56,542 nucleotides of DNA from UMGS1601 sp964617585 (GTDB lineage Bacteria > Bacillota > Clostridia > Oscillospirales > Ruminococcaceae): contig CAZTXS010000010.1 of NCBI GenBank assembly GCA_964617585.1, forward strand, positions 1-56,542. Reading direction: 5' to 3'. Below the pieces are notes generated by a model, which was not told the DNA's origin, made no database searches, and was given only the letters and a program-made list of their open reading frames with translations. This document shows, in pieces, positions 1 through 7,741 of this stretch (positions are counted from its first letter, which is position 1; each line of letters opens with the position of its first letter). Position numbers and translations under genes: made by a program.

Positions 1-1
1 G

Positions 2-87
2 CGCAGACGGCGAGATTCGAACTCGCGGGGGATTTCTCCCTAACTGATTTCGAGTCAGCCCCGTTATGACCACTTCGATACGTCTGC
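2..87 (-). tRNA. tRNA-Ser (anticodon CGA)
   Basis: Read on the minus strand, this folds as a class II tRNA. Acceptor stem GCAGACG (87-81) pairs with CGTCTGC (9-3), with discriminator G at 2. The anticodon loop CTCGAAA has anticodon CGA, there is a long variable arm, and the T-arm carries the GTTCGAATC-type motif. It decodes UCG codons as serine. The 3' flank runs off the window edge, so whether CCA is encoded cannot be judged. Confidence 0.95.
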
Positions 88-108
88 GTAGTTTATGAAA
101 TTGTTGAA

Positions 109-249
109 TATAGCTCAGGCAAGATGTCTCCCGCCTCTATAGGCGGCGGTTCCATTATCCGTTTAGTAGAGGTATACAATCCCATACTGAACGGCTGGTC
201 GTCAATGCCAACCCTTGCTGCGTTGAATGACGGGCAAGTCCTTATTGAA
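109..249 (+). repeat. Near-complete copy of the ~140-bp multi-hairpin repeat
   Basis: It begins with a TATAGCTCAGGC-like end and finishes with CCTTATTGAA. Between them are the CCGCCTCTATAGGCGG palindrome, a diverged CAGTAG/CTACTG hairpin, the GTCGGCA/TGCCGAC hairpin and GGGCAAG. It lies between the tRNA (minus) and the ComEA-like gene (plus), so it is not at the 3' end of a co-directional gene, unlike most copies. The open frame running through it from about 124 is repeat-derived and not a credible gene. Confidence 0.85.
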
Positions 250-526
250 CTTAAAAAGTATAACATACTTTTTGAAACAAATCAACCCATGCGTTCACCT
301 GAGCTTAATAAACAGTTCGGTTTTTAGCTGTTGTTTTTTGAACGGCAGTATTAGTTTATCATGTTTGCCTTAAAAAATCAAGAGTACCATGCTCTGTTTT
401 ACCGAATAATTTTGGTCTGATTTCCAGTCTACAAACAAATTTTTTTGCTTAATATTAGAGCGATTTTATAACAATTACTAAATAATTACAATGAAATATC
501 AATTATCCCTATAATTAGTAATTTAG
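250..526. other. AT-rich intergenic stretch with one small hairpin
   Basis: No gene is seen between the repeat and the promoter at 527. A perfect AT-rich hairpin, AAAAAGTAT-AAC-ATACTTTTT, lies at 253-273. It could terminate weakly on either strand, but no gene clearly needs it. The rest is simple AT-rich sequence. Confidence 0.5.
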
Positions 527-555
527 TTGACTAAAGCGTTAAACTTATGTATACT
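527..555 (+). promoter_or_regulatory. Sigma-A-type promoter of the ComEA-like gene
   Basis: TTGACT (527-532), a 17-bp spacer and TATACT (550-555) with an extended TG just upstream. Transcription should begin near 562. That rules out a start codon at TTG 527, which is the -35 box itself. Confidence 0.7.
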
Positions 556-574
556 GTGTTTAAGTTTAGTACAT

Positions 575-1405
575 ATGTCGTTTTTTGTCTTTGAATATCG
601 AAAAAGGGTGATTGAGATAAAATACAAATATATGTTAGTTGCTTTTATGATTTTTACTGTGATAGTCTGTGCGACAGTTTCGATAATAATGAACGGCGAC
701 AGCAAAAGCTCCGAGCTTAGCATTGTCACAAGTGTTTCAGTTGATTCGTCCGTTGACTCACAGGATGTAAAATCTGATGTCAAAAATGATTCCGAAAATG
801 GGGATGAAACCAAAACTACTGTAAGAAATAGCTCTAAAACCACAGTGAAGAGCGCCGCGGTCACTTACAAGACAGAAAAAACTACAACGACTATTACGAC
901 GGTTAGCTTTCCTAAAGATATAAATAAGATAACTAAAAGCGAGTTAATTGAAATTAACGGAGTGGGAGAGGTTCTGGCAGAAAAAATAATTTCTTACCGT
1001 AAAAAAATAAAATATTATTCTAATTTGCTTCAGCTTAAAGAAATAAGCGGAATAGGGGACGCTACATATAAAAAGCTTAAAAAGTATCTGTATGTTTCGG
1101 CTGATAAATATAAGGATATGACGGAAACAAAGCAGACAACTAAAAAGACTTCGTCTGTTAAAACAAGTACATTGAAAAAATCATCGGCAACAGAAAGTGA
1201 AACAGAGAAGCAAATGACGGTTGTAAACATAAACACAGCCGATAAAAAAGAACTGGAGTATTGCTTATTAATAGATGAAGAAGAAGCGTCGGATATAATA
1301 TTTCTTCGAGAGCAGATAGGCGGACAGTTTACAAATACACTTGAGCTTTTAATGACTCTCAGCACAAGTGAATATAACCGAATAAAGAGTTATGTTACGG
1401 TTTAA
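575..1405 (+). CDS. ComEA-like membrane-anchored helix-hairpin-helix protein
   Basis: From ATG 575 this is 276 residues. A short basic N-terminus precedes one membrane segment (MLVAFMIFTVIVCATVSIIM). A long Ser/Thr/Lys/Asp-rich extracellular linker follows, then two helix-hairpin-helix blocks. The first has INGVGEVLAEKIISYR and ISGIGDATYKKL. The second opens with VVNINTADKKEL, the classic ComEA motif, but its hairpin (LLIDEEEASDII) has lost the GIG glycines. ComEA family proteins bind incoming DNA at the cell surface during transformation. ComEC is not in the window, so a competence role is only inferred. The start is uncertain: TTG 527 lies inside the promoter, and none of ATG 575, GTG 608 or ATG 632 has a good Shine-Dalgarno sequence. 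Confidence 0.75.
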   Translation: MSFFVFEYRKRVIEIKYKYMLVAFMIFTVIVCATVSIIMNGDSKSSELSIVTSVSVDSSVDSQDVKSDVKNDSENGDETKTTVRNSSKTTVKSAAVTYKTEKTTTTITTVSFPKDINKITKSELIEINGVGEVLAEKIISYRKKIKYYSNLLQLKEISGIGDATYKKLKKYLYVSADKYKDMTETKQTTKKTSSVKTSTLKKSSATESETEKQMTVVNINTADKKELEYCLLIDEEEASDIIFLREQIGGQFTNTLELLMTLSTSEYNRIKSYVTV

Positions 1406-1438
1406 GGCGGATATTTGACTATATATGATTTTATGCAG

Positions 1439-1468
1439 AAGCGTTCTTTGCTAAAAGAGCGCTTTTTT
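1439..1468 (+). terminator. Rho-independent terminator after the ComEA-like gene
   Basis: AAGCGTTCTT pairs with AAGAGCGCTT (one G-U pair) around a short loop, followed by TTTT. Confidence 0.8.
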
Positions 1469-1522
1469 ATATATTTGTGTTGTAACTATTAATTAAAATA
1501 TTTTTTAAAGCCTTTTATGACC

Positions 1523-1551
1523 TTGACAAAATAGGTCGGAAAATGTTATTC
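1523..1551 (+). promoter_or_regulatory. Probable lysA promoter
   Basis: TTGACA (1523-1528), 17-bp spacer, TTATTC (1546-1551) preceded by TG. The -10 box is imperfect. About 95 nt of leader precede lysA. I do not recognise a lysine riboswitch in it. Confidence 0.5.
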
Positions 1552-1647
1552 TGTTTATATATTTTCTCTTATAAAGCGTGTGTCAAGGCTGTTTATGTAT
1601 TTGGATTTTGACTGCTAATATATAAATAATTTTGTTTTGAAGGGTAT

Positions 1648-2916
1648 GTGAATAATATGAAGAAACCATTTGTTACAAAAGAGATGATAGAGGAAATTGT
1701 TAAAAAGTATCCTACTCCTTTTCATATATATGATGAGAAAGGTATCCGTGAAAACGTCAGAAAACTTAACAAGGCTTTCTCATGGAATAAGGGCTATAAA
1801 GAGTATTTTGCGGTCAAGGCTACTCCCACGCCCGGAATATTAAAAATACTGAAAGAAGAGGGGTGCGGAGTTGATTGTTCATCGCTGACCGAGCTTATGA
1901 TGAGTGAGGCGTGCGGCTTTACGGGAAGCGATATAATGTTTTCGTCAAATGTTACGCCCGATGAGGATTTCCTTTTGGCAAGAAAGCTTGAAGCCAATAT
2001 AAACTTAGACGACTTTACTCATATAGATATTTTGGATAAGCTGTGCGAAATTCCAAAAACAATTTGCTGCAGATATAATCCAGGCGGTCATTTTGAGATT
2101 GAAAACCGCATAATGGACAATCCGGGCAGCGCCAAGTACGGCATGACGAAAGAACAGATGATTGAAGCCTTTAAGATTTTGATGGAAAAGGGCGCCGAGG
2201 AGTTCGGCATACATTCATTCTTGGTTTCAAACACCATTTCTAACGAGTATTATCCCGAGCTTGCAAGAACCTTGTTTGAGCTGGCGGTTGAGCTTCATGA
2301 AAAGACGGGAGCAAAAATCAAGTTTGTAAATCTTTCGGGCGGAATAGGTGTTCCATACCGACCTGACGAGCCTGCGAACAATATTGAAATAATCGGCGAG
2401 GGAGTAAGAAAAGCCTTTGAAGAAGTTTTGGTTCCCGCAGGACTGGGCGATGTAGAGATTTATACGGAGCTTGGCAGATTTATGCTTGCTCCTTACGGCC
2501 ATCTGATAGCAAAGGCGATTCGTGAAAAGAATATCTATAAGCATTACATTGGGCTTGACGCCTGCGCCGCAAACCTTATGCGTCCGGCTATGTACGGAGC
2601 ATATCATCATATAACTGTTTTAGGTAAAGAAAATGAGCCGTGCGATTATAAATATGACATTACGGGCGGTCTTTGTGAAAATAACGATAAATTTGCTATT
2701 GACAGAATGCTTCCGAAAATTGACATAGGCGATTATATTTGTATTCACGATACGGGAGCTCACGGTTTTTCAATGGGGTATAACTATAACGGAAAGCTCC
2801 GCTCGGCAGAGATACTTTTAAAAGAGGACGGAAGCACAGAGATGATTAGGAGGGCTGAAACCCCTGACGATTACTTTGCTACGTTTGATTTTACTCATAT
2901 TTTTGATAAGAAATAG
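1648..2916 (+). CDS. lysA: Diaminopimelate decarboxylase
   Basis: PLP-dependent fold-type III decarboxylase that converts meso-diaminopimelate to L-lysine and CO2, the last step of lysine synthesis. The 422 residues are the usual length. Visible are the PLP-lysine motif YFAVKATP (Lys about 57), the His of GIHSF, the phosphate-binding NLSGGIGVPY, the arginine-bearing YTELGRF, the substrate-binding CENNDKF at the dimer interface, and GAHGFSMGYNYN near the C-terminus. GTG 1648 has GAAGGG only 3 nt upstream. ATG 1657, three codons in, has the same site 12 nt away, so the start may be either. Carboxynorspermidine decarboxylase is a related family, but the motifs fit LysA better. It has its own promoter and a hairpin downstream. 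Confidence 0.88.
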   Translation: MNNMKKPFVTKEMIEEIVKKYPTPFHIYDEKGIRENVRKLNKAFSWNKGYKEYFAVKATPTPGILKILKEEGCGVDCSSLTELMMSEACGFTGSDIMFSSNVTPDEDFLLARKLEANINLDDFTHIDILDKLCEIPKTICCRYNPGGHFEIENRIMDNPGSAKYGMTKEQMIEAFKILMEKGAEEFGIHSFLVSNTISNEYYPELARTLFELAVELHEKTGAKIKFVNLSGGIGVPYRPDEPANNIEIIGEGVRKAFEEVLVPAGLGDVEIYTELGRFMLAPYGHLIAKAIREKNIYKHYIGLDACAANLMRPAMYGAYHHITVLGKENEPCDYKYDITGGLCENNDKFAIDRMLPKIDIGDYICIHDTGAHGFSMGYNYNGKLRSAEILLKEDGSTEMIRRAETPDDYFATFDFTHIFDKK

Positions 2917-2927
2917 AATATATTTAT

Positions 2928-2958
2928 TAGCGGCAGTGGTGAAAATCTTTGCCGCTAG
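2928..2958 (+). terminator. Terminator-like hairpin after lysA
   Basis: TAGCGGCA (2928-2935) pairs with TGCCGCTA (2950-2957). The downstream T-run is short (GTTT), so it may be a weak terminator. Confidence 0.6.
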
Positions 2959-2960
2959 TT

Positions 2961-2987
2961 TATAATGAAGGGCAAGCCCTTATTGAA
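2961..2987 (+). repeat. Short end fragment of the dispersed repeat
   Basis: TATAATGAAGGGCAAGCCCT followed by TATTGAA matches the GGGCAAGCCC end of the long repeat, joined directly to a TATAA end. It lies 3' of lysA in the same orientation as the gene. Confidence 0.75.
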
Positions 2988-3046
2988 ATAAGTGAATTTG
3001 GACAACGGCATTTGTCAAAATTTAAAATCGGAAAAGGTGAATATAA

Positions 3047-4780
3047 ATGATGAAATTAATAAAGTATTTGAAGCCTTATTGGATTTTTGCCGTACTGACT
3101 CCTTTGTCTATGGTAGGCGAGGTTTTGGTTGACCTTTTTCAGCCGAAGCTTATGGCAAAAATCGTTGACGAGGGCGTTGTATTGGGAAATATGGAGCTTA
3201 TAATTCATACGGGGATTATGATGATGCTTCTGATTTGCTTGGGCGGCTTGTGCGGAGTGGGATCCTCGGCGCTTTCGGGAATGGCGTCGCAAGGGTTTGC
3301 AAGAGATTTGAGAAACGATGCGTTTAAAAAGGTAATGGGACTGTCTTTTGAACAGACGGATAAATTTACAACAGGTTCTCTTGTCACACGGCTGACAAAT
3401 GATATTACCCAGGTACAGCAGTTTGTTGATTTTGCTATGAGAATGTTGGTTCGCGACAGTATTTTATTTATCGGCGGAATTGTAATGATGCTTTCTCTGA
3501 ATATAAACTTCGGAGTTGTGCTTGTATGCTCTCTGCCTATTGAGATGATCTTTATAATTATACTTATAAAGAAAGCTACTCCTATATACAGCGTTGTTCA
3601 GAAAAAGCTTGATAAGGTAAATTCAGTTGTGCAGGAAAACGTATCGGGAGCAAGAGTTGTAAAGGCGTTCGTAAGAGAAGAAAGCGAATCCAAAAGATTT
3701 GATAATGCAAATACCGATCTTATGCAGACAAACCTCAAGGTACAGAAAATAATGTCTATTTTGAATCCGCTTCTTATGATTGTAATGAATCTTTCTGTCA
3801 TTGCCATTATTCTTATAGGCGGTTTTCAGGCTCAGGCGGGTGAAATAAAAGTCGGTCAGATAATGGCGGCTATTACATATATCACTCAGATACTTATGGG
3901 AATAATGATGATAAGTATGATGTTTCAGTCAATATCAAGAGCAGCGGCTTCGGCGAAAAGACTGCGTGAGATCCTTGAAACAGAACCCGTTATAGAATCA
4001 GGAAGCTTGGTTTGTGAAGAAAAAACCGGGGGTACGGTAAGCTTCAGAAACGTAAGCTTTCGCTATCCCGGAACAAACGGCGATCCTGTTATTAAGAACC
4101 TTTCGGTCGATATAAAGGCCGGTGAAAACTTTGCCGTACTGGGAGCGACGGGTTCAGGAAAATCAACGCTTATTAATCTTATCCCGAGGTTTTATGACGC
4201 AGACGAGGGAGAGGTTTTGGTCAACGGCGTAAACGTTAAAGAATATGACCTGGAATCTCTGAGAAAAAGAGTAGGCATGGTGCTTCAGAAGAGCGAGCTT
4301 TTTTCAGGCACGGTTTCTGAAAATATATGCTGGGGCGACAAGAACGCTTCTGAATCAGAGATAAAAAAGGCATCTGAGATTGCCCAGGCAGACGAGTTTG
4401 TTTCAAAAATGCCCGGAGATTATGACGGCTATATTGCCGAAAAGGGAGCGTCGCTTTCGGGCGGTCAGAAGCAACGTTTATCAATTGCAAGGTCTATTCT
4501 TAAAAAGCCGGATATACTTATTTTCGACGACAGCACTTCGGCTCTTGATTTGGGAACCGAGTCAAGACTGCAGAAAGCCCTTAACGAAAATCTCAAAGGA
4601 ACCACAGTTATAACAATAGCGCAGAGAATAGCTTCGGTTATGAATTGTGACAGAATAGCCGTTTTAGAGCATGGAGCTTTATGCGCAATAGGAACTCATG
4701 ATCAGCTTTTAAAGACAAGCGAGATTTACAGAGATATATATAATTCTCAGATGAAAAGCAATCAGGGAGGTGAAAACTAA
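3047..4780 (+). CDS. ABC exporter half-transporter, subunit 1 (degenerate ATPase site)
   Basis: Half-transporter of 577 residues: six-helix membrane domain (about 1-310), then an ATPase domain. Walker A is LGATGSGKST, the signature is SLSGGQKQR, and Walker B is ILIFDDSTSALD. The residue after the Walker B Asp is Asp rather than the catalytic Glu. In heterodimeric exporters such as LmrCD and TM287/288 one subunit carries this non-canonical site. The stop codon overlaps the start of the partner gene by one base (TAATG), so the two are translationally coupled. Likely role: export of a drug, lipid or peptide. The substrate cannot be read from sequence. ATG 3047 and ATG 3050 are adjacent and either could be used. 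Confidence 0.9.
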   Translation: MMKLIKYLKPYWIFAVLTPLSMVGEVLVDLFQPKLMAKIVDEGVVLGNMELIIHTGIMMMLLICLGGLCGVGSSALSGMASQGFARDLRNDAFKKVMGLSFEQTDKFTTGSLVTRLTNDITQVQQFVDFAMRMLVRDSILFIGGIVMMLSLNINFGVVLVCSLPIEMIFIIILIKKATPIYSVVQKKLDKVNSVVQENVSGARVVKAFVREESESKRFDNANTDLMQTNLKVQKIMSILNPLLMIVMNLSVIAIILIGGFQAQAGEIKVGQIMAAITYITQILMGIMMISMMFQSISRAAASAKRLREILETEPVIESGSLVCEEKTGGTVSFRNVSFRYPGTNGDPVIKNLSVDIKAGENFAVLGATGSGKSTLINLIPRFYDADEGEVLVNGVNVKEYDLESLRKRVGMVLQKSELFSGTVSENICWGDKNASESEIKKASEIAQADEFVSKMPGDYDGYIAEKGASLSGGQKQRLSIARSILKKPDILIFDDSTSALDLGTESRLQKALNENLKGTTVITIAQRIASVMNCDRIAVLEHGALCAIGTHDQLLKTSEIYRDIYNSQMKSNQGGEN

Positions 4781-6633
4781 TGGCAGAACAAGTGAAAAAT
4801 CGACAAACTGCTCCCATGGGAGGGCCTCCAAGACCTATGGGAAAAGGTCCGAGAAACGCCGTCGTTAATGTGGAAAAGCCTAAGGACACATTAGGCACTC
4901 TGAAGCGTATATTTTCATACATGGGAAAGAACAAATATATATTCTTTGTGCTTTTGATAGTTATGCTTGCCGTTACGGTTTTAAATCTGGCCGCTCCGTC
5001 AATTCAGCAAAAGGCAATCGACGCTATAGGGTTGTCCGGTGAAACGGACTATGCAAGTTTAGTTAAATACCTGATAGTTCTCGGCTTTGTTTATGCGGGA
5101 TTATCCGTCGTGACTTATTTTCAGGGCTGGTTTTCGGCAAAGCTTTCTCAGTCAACCGTCAAAGTCATGAGAACGGATTTGTTCGGAAAGATTGTTACTC
5201 TGCCTATAAAATATATAGACACTCATAATCACGGCGATCTGATGAGCAGAATGACTAACGACGTTGAAAACATATCTAACTCTATTTCCCAGTCTATAGG
5301 CTCATTGTTTTCGGGAGTTCTGACAGTTATAGGTTCGCTGGCTATAATGATTTATTATTCGCCTGTGTTAACGCTGATAAGCATATCGACAATTTTGCTG
5401 ACTATTTTGTTTTCATCCGTAATGACAAAATTTATGAGAAAATATTTTATGCGTCAGCAAATTTTGCTCGGCGAACTGAACGGTCACATAGAAGAGATGG
5501 TTACGGGATATAAAACGGTTGTATCCTATTCAAAGGAAAAGGACGCCATTGATAAATTCAACGCAATGAGCGATAATTTGAGGAAAACCGGAATTAAGGC
5601 TCAGATCTGCGGCGGCTCAATGGGACCTTTGATGAATATAGTTTCAAACTTCGGCTTCGTTTTAATTGCTGCATTCGGCGGATATTTTGCGTTAAAAGGA
5701 AGTATCACTATCGGTACGATTCAGGCGTTTATACTTTATTCAAAGCAGTTTTCAAGACCTATTAACGAAATTGCCAATCAGTATGCTCAGATTCAGACCG
5801 CTATTGCCGGCGGAGAGAGAATTTTTTCGGTCATGGATGAAGCTTCGGAACAGCGTGACGATGAGTATAACGATGAATTCGCACCTGAAAGCGTTTGCGG
5901 AGATATAAGCTTTAAGGATATTAGGTTCAGCTATGTTCCCGATAAGCCTGTTCTTAAAGGCTTTAATCTAGATATAAAAAGAGGTCAAAAGATAGCTATA
6001 GTCGGAGCTACAGGATCGGGTAAAACAACGGTAGTAAATCTGCTCACGAGGTTTTATGAGATTGATTCGGGAGAGATTAAGATAGACGGAGTGAATATTA
6101 AAAAAATCCCTAAGAATAAGCTTCGTGAAACAATAGGAATAGTTTTGCAGGACACAGTTTTGTTCTCGGATACGATTCGCTCAAATATAGCGTATGCAAA
6201 GCCGCAGGCGGAGCTTTCGCAAATTGAAAACGCCGCCCGCACCGCCCATGCAGACAGGTTTATAAACAGGCTTCCTGACGGATATGACACCATTTTGTCA
6301 GAGAGCGGCTCAAATCTTTCTCAGGGTCAAAGACAGCTTCTTGCTATTGCACGGGCTGTGCTTGCCGATCCTAAAATTCTTATTTTAGACGAGGCTACAT
6401 CCTCTGTTGATACAAGAACGGAAATGCATATTCAATCTGCGATGGTAGCGCTCATGAAGAACAGAACCAGCCTTATTATCGCACACAGGCTGTCCACTAT
6501 AATCGACGCTGATAAAATCATCGTCATAGACGATGGCAGGGTAGTAGAGCAGGGCAGTCATGAGGAACTTCTTGAACAAAAGGGATGCTATTATAATTTA
6601 TATCAGAATCAGTTTGCAGGAATAGCGACATAA
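4780..6633 (+). CDS. ABC exporter half-transporter, subunit 2 (canonical ATPase site)
   Basis: Partner of the preceding subunit, 617 residues. A Pro/Gly/Met-rich cytosolic tail of about 40 residues precedes the six-helix membrane domain. The ATPase domain has Walker A VGATGSGKTT, Walker B ILILDEATSSVD with the catalytic Glu intact, and the switch His in IIAHRLSTI. Its signature loop is LSQGQ rather than LSGGQ. One degenerate and one canonical catalytic Glu, with differing signatures, is the hallmark of asymmetric heterodimeric exporters. No substrate-specific neighbour is present. Confidence 0.9.
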   Translation: MAEQVKNRQTAPMGGPPRPMGKGPRNAVVNVEKPKDTLGTLKRIFSYMGKNKYIFFVLLIVMLAVTVLNLAAPSIQQKAIDAIGLSGETDYASLVKYLIVLGFVYAGLSVVTYFQGWFSAKLSQSTVKVMRTDLFGKIVTLPIKYIDTHNHGDLMSRMTNDVENISNSISQSIGSLFSGVLTVIGSLAIMIYYSPVLTLISISTILLTILFSSVMTKFMRKYFMRQQILLGELNGHIEEMVTGYKTVVSYSKEKDAIDKFNAMSDNLRKTGIKAQICGGSMGPLMNIVSNFGFVLIAAFGGYFALKGSITIGTIQAFILYSKQFSRPINEIANQYAQIQTAIAGGERIFSVMDEASEQRDDEYNDEFAPESVCGDISFKDIRFSYVPDKPVLKGFNLDIKRGQKIAIVGATGSGKTTVVNLLTRFYEIDSGEIKIDGVNIKKIPKNKLRETIGIVLQDTVLFSDTIRSNIAYAKPQAELSQIENAARTAHADRFINRLPDGYDTILSESGSNLSQGQRQLLAIARAVLADPKILILDEATSSVDTRTEMHIQSAMVALMKNRTSLIIAHRLSTIIDADKIIVIDDGRVVEQGSHEELLEQKGCYYNLYQNQFAGIAT

Positions 6634-6635
6634 AA

Positions 6636-6662
6636 TTCAATAAGGGCTTGCCCGTCATTATA
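6636..6662 (-). repeat. Short end fragment of the dispersed repeat
   Basis: TTCAATAAGGGCTTGCCCGT followed by CATTATA, immediately after the ABC exporter stop codon but antisense to it. With the copy at 6716 it brackets the shared terminator. Confidence 0.75.
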
Positions 6663-6677
6663 TTCATAAAACGCAGA

Positions 6678-6710
6678 AAAGTCCCCAACCAAAAATTGGT
6701 TGGGGACTTT
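6678..6710. terminator. Bidirectional terminator between the ABC exporter and recR
   Basis: A 15-bp perfect stem, AAAGTCCCCAACCAA/TTGGTTGGGGACTTT, with a three-base loop, between converging genes. On the plus strand a T-rich tail (GATTTTT) follows. Confidence 0.8.
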
Positions 6711-6715
6711 GATTT

Positions 6716-6773
6716 TTCAATAAGGGCTTGCCCGTCATTCAACGTGGCAATGGTCGGCATTGCCTTAGTTATA
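6716..6773 (-). repeat. Truncated copy of the dispersed repeat overlapping the recR stop codon
   Basis: It has TTCAATAAGGGCTTGCCC, the GGTCGGCATTGCC half-hairpin and then directly the TTAGTTATA end, so the central hairpins are missing. Read with recR, the end reads ATATAACTAAGGC and the TAA is the recR stop. Confidence 0.85.
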
Positions 6774-7374
6774 TTTCATTTCGGTTTTCAAGAGCCTTAA
6801 AAAGGGTAACTTCGTCTGCGTATTCTAAAATACCGCCTATAGGAAGCCCGAATGCAAGCCTTGTGACCTTGATTCCCAAAGGCTTTAAAAGCTTGGAAAT
6901 GTACATTGCCGTGGCTTCGCCTTCGACTGTCGGGTTAGTAGCCATTATAACCTCGGAAACCTCTCCGCCGCTGATTCTTAAAAGAAGCTCTTTTATCTTT
7001 AGATTGTCAGGGGTAACGTTATTTATGGGAGAAATAAGCCCATGAAGAACATGATAAACTCCCTTGTATTCTCTTGTGCGTTCAAAGGCGGTTATGTCCT
7101 TGGGACTTTCGACAACGCAAATGGTTTTGCGGTCACGTTCCAAATCATCACAGATAGGACAAATTTCCTTATCGGTAAGATTCTGACAAATCTTACACAT
7201 ATGAATCGTGCTGTGCGCACGGATAATTGCGTCGGAAAATTCCTTAGCCTCTTCGTCGCTCATAGACATAATGAAATATGCAAGCCGCTGAGCTGTTTTC
7301 ATTCCGATGCCCGGAAGCTTAGCGAACTGCTCTGCAAGCTCAATTAACGGAAGTGCGTTTGCTTCTGCCATCAT
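6769..7374 (-). CDS. recR: Recombination mediator protein RecR
   Basis: 201 residues, typical length. The N-terminal helix-hairpin-helix is LAEQFAKLPGIGMKTAQRLA. A four-cysteine zinc finger (CKICQNLTDKEICPICDD) follows, then a Toprim domain (ICVVESPKDITAFE) and a C-terminal Walker-like segment (TRLAFGLPIGGILEYADEVTL). RecR works with RecF/RecO to load RecA on gapped DNA. The gene overlaps ybaB by four bases and is the last gene of the scr-dnaX-ybaB-recR cluster found in many Firmicutes. Its stop codon lies inside a copy of the dispersed repeat. Confidence 0.95.
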   Translation of the reverse strand: MMAEANALPLIELAEQFAKLPGIGMKTAQRLAYFIMSMSDEEAKEFSDAIIRAHSTIHMCKICQNLTDKEICPICDDLERDRKTICVVESPKDITAFERTREYKGVYHVLHGLISPINNVTPDNLKIKELLLRISGGEVSEVIMATNPTVEGEATAMYISKLLKPLGIKVTRLAFGLPIGGILEYADEVTLFKALENRNEI

Positions 7375-7718
7375 AATAATCCGGGAAGAGAAACTCCGCC
7401 TGTTACCTTGGACATTTCTTCTTCGCTTTCCTTTTCTATATTATTAATAGCCTCGTTGAATGCGCTCATTATCAAATCCTCAAGCATTTCAACATCTTCC
7501 GGGTCAACGACCTCAGGCTTGATTTTAAGCGACTGAACGGTTTTATTACCTTGGATTTCTATTTCTACTGCTCCGCCGCCTACGGAAGCTTTGAATGTTT
7601 TTTCATCAAGCTCCGACTGAACTCTCTGAATTTCCTCCTGCATTTTCTGAGCCTGTTTGAGCATCTGATTCATGTTTTGCGATCCGCCGCTCATACCGGC
7701 GGGTAATCTTGCTTTCAT
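7371..7718 (-). CDS. YbaB/EbfC family nucleoid-associated protein
   Basis: 115 residues. A helical coiled N-terminal part (MNQMLKQAQKMQEEIQRVQSEL) is followed by the beta-rich core FKASVGGGAVEIEIQGNKTV and a final helix with NEAINNIEKESEEEMSKVTGG, as in the DNA-binding dimers of this family. AGGAGG lies upstream of ATG 7718. It sits between dnaX and recR and overlaps recR by four bases, its usual genomic position. Confidence 0.93.
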   Translation of the reverse strand: MKARLPAGMSGGSQNMNQMLKQAQKMQEEIQRVQSELDEKTFKASVGGGAVEIEIQGNKTVQSLKIKPEVVDPEDVEMLEDLIMSAFNEAINNIEKESEEEMSKVTGGVSLPGLL

Positions 7719-7741
7719 AGTTTTTATATTCCTCCCAAAAA

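Noticed and set aside
109..249. Repeat family considered as CRISPR, tRNA-like or attachment sites
   Set aside because: Copies are kilobases apart, have no regular spacers and do not fold as tRNA. No integrase lies in the window.
124..327. Open frame of 67 codons after the tRNA
   Set aside because: It is almost wholly repeat sequence, and the same peptide recurs in other copies. No ribosome-binding site.
1552..1647. Lysine riboswitch in the lysA leader
   Set aside because: The leader is short and AT-rich. None of the conserved lysine riboswitch elements is visible.
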